Source: Tidjanibacter sp.
GTDB taxonomy: Bacteria > Bacteroidota > Bacteroidia > Bacteroidales > Rikenellaceae
Assembly: GCA_017630115.1 (NCBI GenBank)
Contig: JAGBVY010000052.1
Location: 1 to 8,264, forward strand
Length of the DNA stretch: 8,264 nt
Direction: 5' to 3'
This document shows positions 6,273 through 8,264 of this stretch, piece after piece. The notes under the pieces were generated by a model. It ran no database searches. It saw only the letters and a list, made by a program, of their open reading frames with translations, and had not been told where the DNA came from. The position numbers were made by a program, and so were the translations under genes. The first letter of the stretch is position 1, and each line of letters opens with the position of its first letter.

Positions 6273-6308
6273 GGGTGTAACACCCGGTTGGAGGCGCACC
6301 AATCAACC
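6273..6308 (+). other. Two hairpins after zapA
   Basis: GGGTG (6273-6277) pairs with CACCC (6281-6285) around a 3-nt loop. Directly after it, GGTTG (6286-6290) can pair with CAACC (6304-6308), or GGTTGG with CCAATC. They lie about 25 bp past the zapA stop. No T-tract follows, so they would be 3'-end protecting or processing structures between the zapA mRNA and the 6S RNA rather than a classical terminator. Confidence 0.3.
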
Positions 6309-6351
6309 CAAACGCACACGTTCTAAGATATATACCGATTTGGAATAAAGA

Positions 6352-6576
6352 CTTTTATGCCCGCATAGATTCCAGCTAAGATTTGCGAAACTCAACACTT
6401 AAAAAATTGAGAGTTACTCGTGGTGTCAAAAACAGGCTTAGGTAACCCTTCTTTGCAAAGGGGAGTACCCGCGTGGTGCCGTTAGACGTTTGCGATACTT
6501 ATTTATCACGGAGCTCTCACCTATGACGATTCTGGTAGTTTCGTCAAACAATTCTTGGAATCGATGCGGGTTTTTA
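6352..6576 (+). ncRNA. ssrS: 6S RNA (Bacteroidales type)
   Basis: 6S RNA mimics an open promoter, binds RNA polymerase holoenzyme and tunes transcription with growth phase. The fold is visible. The closing stem is CCCGCAT (6360-6366) with ATGCGGG (6564-6570), continued after one A-G mismatch by GATTCCA (6368-6374) with TGGAATC (6556-6562), and followed by TTTTT (6571-6575) as 3' end. A wide central bubble carries side hairpins CTCAA/TTGAG (6391-6411) and TGACGA/TCGTCA (6524-6546). GAGAG (6409-6413) with CTCTC (6514-6518), and CGTG (6419-6422) with CACG (6507-6510), close the bubble; GAGAG competes with the CTCAA/TTGAG hairpin. The apical arm ends in GGTA-A-CCCTT...AAGGG-GAG-TACC (6441-6469). 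About 220 nt long and directly behind zapA, as ssrS is in many bacteria. The 5' end is estimated; TTTG at 6339-6342 is only a poor -7 box. Confidence 0.85.
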
Positions 6577-6656
6577 TATTGCACAAGAGATAGATTAGAG
6601 ACAGAATAATTAACTTAGTATAAACCATTTAACCAATAAAGTAAAAACACGAAAAA

Positions 6657-8204
6657 ATGACACTGATAGTATTAGCATCGGTAATATCGGCAGTGGTCGC
6701 CATAGTAGTCTATATTTTGGTGACAAACGCTATTACCAAAAGTACCGTTAAGAGCCGTCGCGAGGCACTCCTTAGGGAGGCCGAGGCTCAGGGTGAGATG
6801 ATTCGCAAAGAGAAAGAGTTGCAGGCTAAGGAGAAATTCTTGGAACTCAAACGCGAGTACGACCGCACTGTAAATGAGCGCAACCAGAAACTCAACCAGC
6901 GCGAGCAGGGCATCAAGCAGGCCGAGAATAGCCTCAGCCAGCAGCGCTCCGAGCTGGATAAACGCAACAACGAGCTTGAACGTCAGAGAGAGAGCCTTAC
7001 CGCTCAGCTCGCATCGTTGGAGCGTCGCAAGGAGGAGGTTGAGCGCATCATCCGCGAGCAGAACGTGAAGCTCGAACAGATTGGTGGTATGAGCGCCGAG
7101 GAGGCCAAGACCGTACTTATGGAGAATATGAAGGCTGAGGCCGAGCAGGAGGCCCAGACCTACATTAGCGACACCATCGAGGAGGCCAAACTCACTGCTA
7201 ATAAGGAGGCTAAACGTATTGTGGTTCAGACCATCCAGAGGGTGGCTACCGAGACCGCCATTGAGAACTCCGTTACCGTATTCCACATCGACAATGAGGA
7301 TATTAAGGGTCGCATCATTGGTCGTGAGGGTCGCAATATCCGCGCTTTGGAGGCAGCTACGGGCGTTGAGATTATCGTTGACGATACCCCCGATGCAATC
7401 ATCCTCTCGGGCTTCGACCCCGTGCGTAGGGAGATTGCTCGCTTGGCACTCCACCAGCTTGTGACCGATGGTCGCATCCACCCCGCACGCATCGAGGAGG
7501 TTGTGGCTAAGGTGAAACGCCAGATTGAGGACGAGATTGCCGAGGTGGGCAAACGCACCACCATCGACCTCGGTATCCACAATATGCACCCCGAGCTGGT
7601 AAGGCTCATTGGTAAGATGAAGTACCGCTCTTCGTATGGCCAGAACCTCTTGCAGCACGCACGCGAGACAGCCAACCTCTGTGGTATTATGGCTGCCGAG
7701 TTGGGCCTGAATGTGAAGAATGCACGCAGGGCAGGTCTTTTGCACGATATTGGCAAGGTGCCCGACGACGAGCCCGAGTTGCCACACGCAATCATCGGTA
7801 TGAAACTCTGCGAGAAGTACAAGGAGAAAGCCGAGGTATGCAATGCTGTGGGCTCCCACCACGAGGAGATGGAGATGTCGTCGCTGATTGCCCCCATCGT
7901 GCAGGTGTGCGACGCAATCTCGGGCGCACGTCCCGGTGCTCGTAGCGAGATTGTTGAGAGCTACATCAAGCGTCTGAAAGAGATGGAGGAGATTGCACTC
8001 TCCTATCCCGGCGTGATGAAGACCTACGCTATTCAGGCAGGTAGGGAGCTGAGGGTTATTGTTGGTGCCGACAAGATCTCCGACGCCGACAGCGAGCAGC
8101 TCAGCCACGATATAGCCAAGAAGATTCAAGACGAGATGACCTATCCCGGTCAGGTTAAGATTACGGTTATTCGTGAGACGCGTGCGGTAGCTTACGCTAA
8201 ATAG
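6657..8204 (+). CDS. rny: Ribonuclease Y
   Basis: RNase Y is a membrane-anchored endoribonuclease that starts mRNA decay by cutting single-stranded, often AU-rich sites, in place of RNase E. The 515-aa protein has the standard order. An N-terminal membrane helix spans about residues 2-23. A long charged coiled coil covers about 30-185, with many Glu/Arg/Gln. The KH domain has GRIIGREGRNIR at 218-229, and the HD phosphohydrolase domain has His334 (QHARE), His363-Asp364 (LLHDIGK), His401-His402 (GSHHEE) and Asp419 (CDAISGARPG), all metal-site candidates intact. The ending REtRAVAYAK is typical. The ATG follows an A-rich stretch (cacgaaaaa). Its leader is the roughly 80-bp AT-rich region behind the 6S RNA; TATATTGC (6575-6582) is one base short of a -7 box. 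A large open frame on the opposite strand is only a codon-bias shadow. Confidence 0.96.
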   Translation: MTLIVLASVISAVVAIVVYILVTNAITKSTVKSRREALLREAEAQGEMIRKEKELQAKEKFLELKREYDRTVNERNQKLNQREQGIKQAENSLSQQRSELDKRNNELERQRESLTAQLASLERRKEEVERIIREQNVKLEQIGGMSAEEAKTVLMENMKAEAEQEAQTYISDTIEEAKLTANKEAKRIVVQTIQRVATETAIENSVTVFHIDNEDIKGRIIGREGRNIRALEAATGVEIIVDDTPDAIILSGFDPVRREIARLALHQLVTDGRIHPARIEEVVAKVKRQIEDEIAEVGKRTTIDLGIHNMHPELVRLIGKMKYRSSYGQNLLQHARETANLCGIMAAELGLNVKNARRAGLLHDIGKVPDDEPELPHAIIGMKLCEKYKEKAEVCNAVGSHHEEMEMSSLIAPIVQVCDAISGARPGARSEIVESYIKRLKEMEEIALSYPGVMKTYAIQAGRELRVIVGADKISDADSEQLSHDIAKKIQDEMTYPGQVKITVIRETRAVAYAK

Positions 8205-8264
8205 TTTGTCGAGCGCGCCTTGCGGGCGATTTTCGCACCAAACCTCAGAGAGCGAGTTCCTCAC

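Noticed and set aside
8213..8233. Possible rny terminator (CGCC/GGCG stem followed by ATTTT)
   Set aside because: Only a 4-bp stem with a short T-run; too weak to call, and the window ends soon after.
6672..8264. 530-aa open frame on the minus strand, opposite rny
   Set aside because: It mirrors the whole of rny, shows no recognisable domain, is rich in Leu/His/Asn as expected of an antisense frame, and rny is unmistakable on the other strand.

Overview
The window looks like a chromosomal housekeeping segment from a member of the Bacteroidota, most likely order Bacteroidales. The evidence is fourfold: promoter boxes of the TTTG / TAnnTTTG type used by that phylum's primary sigma factor; A-rich translation starts mostly without a clear Shine-Dalgarno; the gene pairs ftsY-rimO and zapA-6S RNA-rny; and a small coiled-coil gene just before zapA. 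Genus is not resolved. Frequent AGG arginine codons and intergenic short tandem repeats would fit a Rikenellaceae/Alistipes-like genome, but that is a weak inference.

Layout. 1-150: a 9-bp tandem repeat, then a perfect 34-bp palindrome that serves as terminator for the leftward acyl-CoA ligase (AMP-forming). 151-1758 (-): the ligase. 1759-1906: a divergent AT-rich promoter region. 1907-2785 (+): queG. 2786-3040: a structured leader before ftsY, holding a good -7 box, nested hairpins and two mutually inverted arrays of 7-bp repeats. 3041-5427: ftsY and rimO, 14 bp apart, an operon. 5428-5597: the best promoter of the window followed by a leader hairpin. 5598-6248: a 99-aa coiled-coil protein and zapA. 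6249-6656: an intergenic stretch that holds a 6S RNA (ssrS), recognised from its closing stem, central bubble, apical arm and position after zapA. 6657-8204: rny (RNase Y). 8205-8264: nothing supported.

The genes cover lipid activation (ligase), tRNA modification (QueG), co-translational membrane targeting (FtsY), ribosomal protein S12 methylthiolation (RimO), Z-ring assembly (ZapA and probably its small partner), global control of RNA polymerase (6S RNA) and mRNA decay (RNase Y). No phage, insertion sequence, CRISPR or defence genes were found. The least explained parts are the repeat-flanked ftsY leader, the small coiled-coil protein and the leader hairpin of the zapA transcript.
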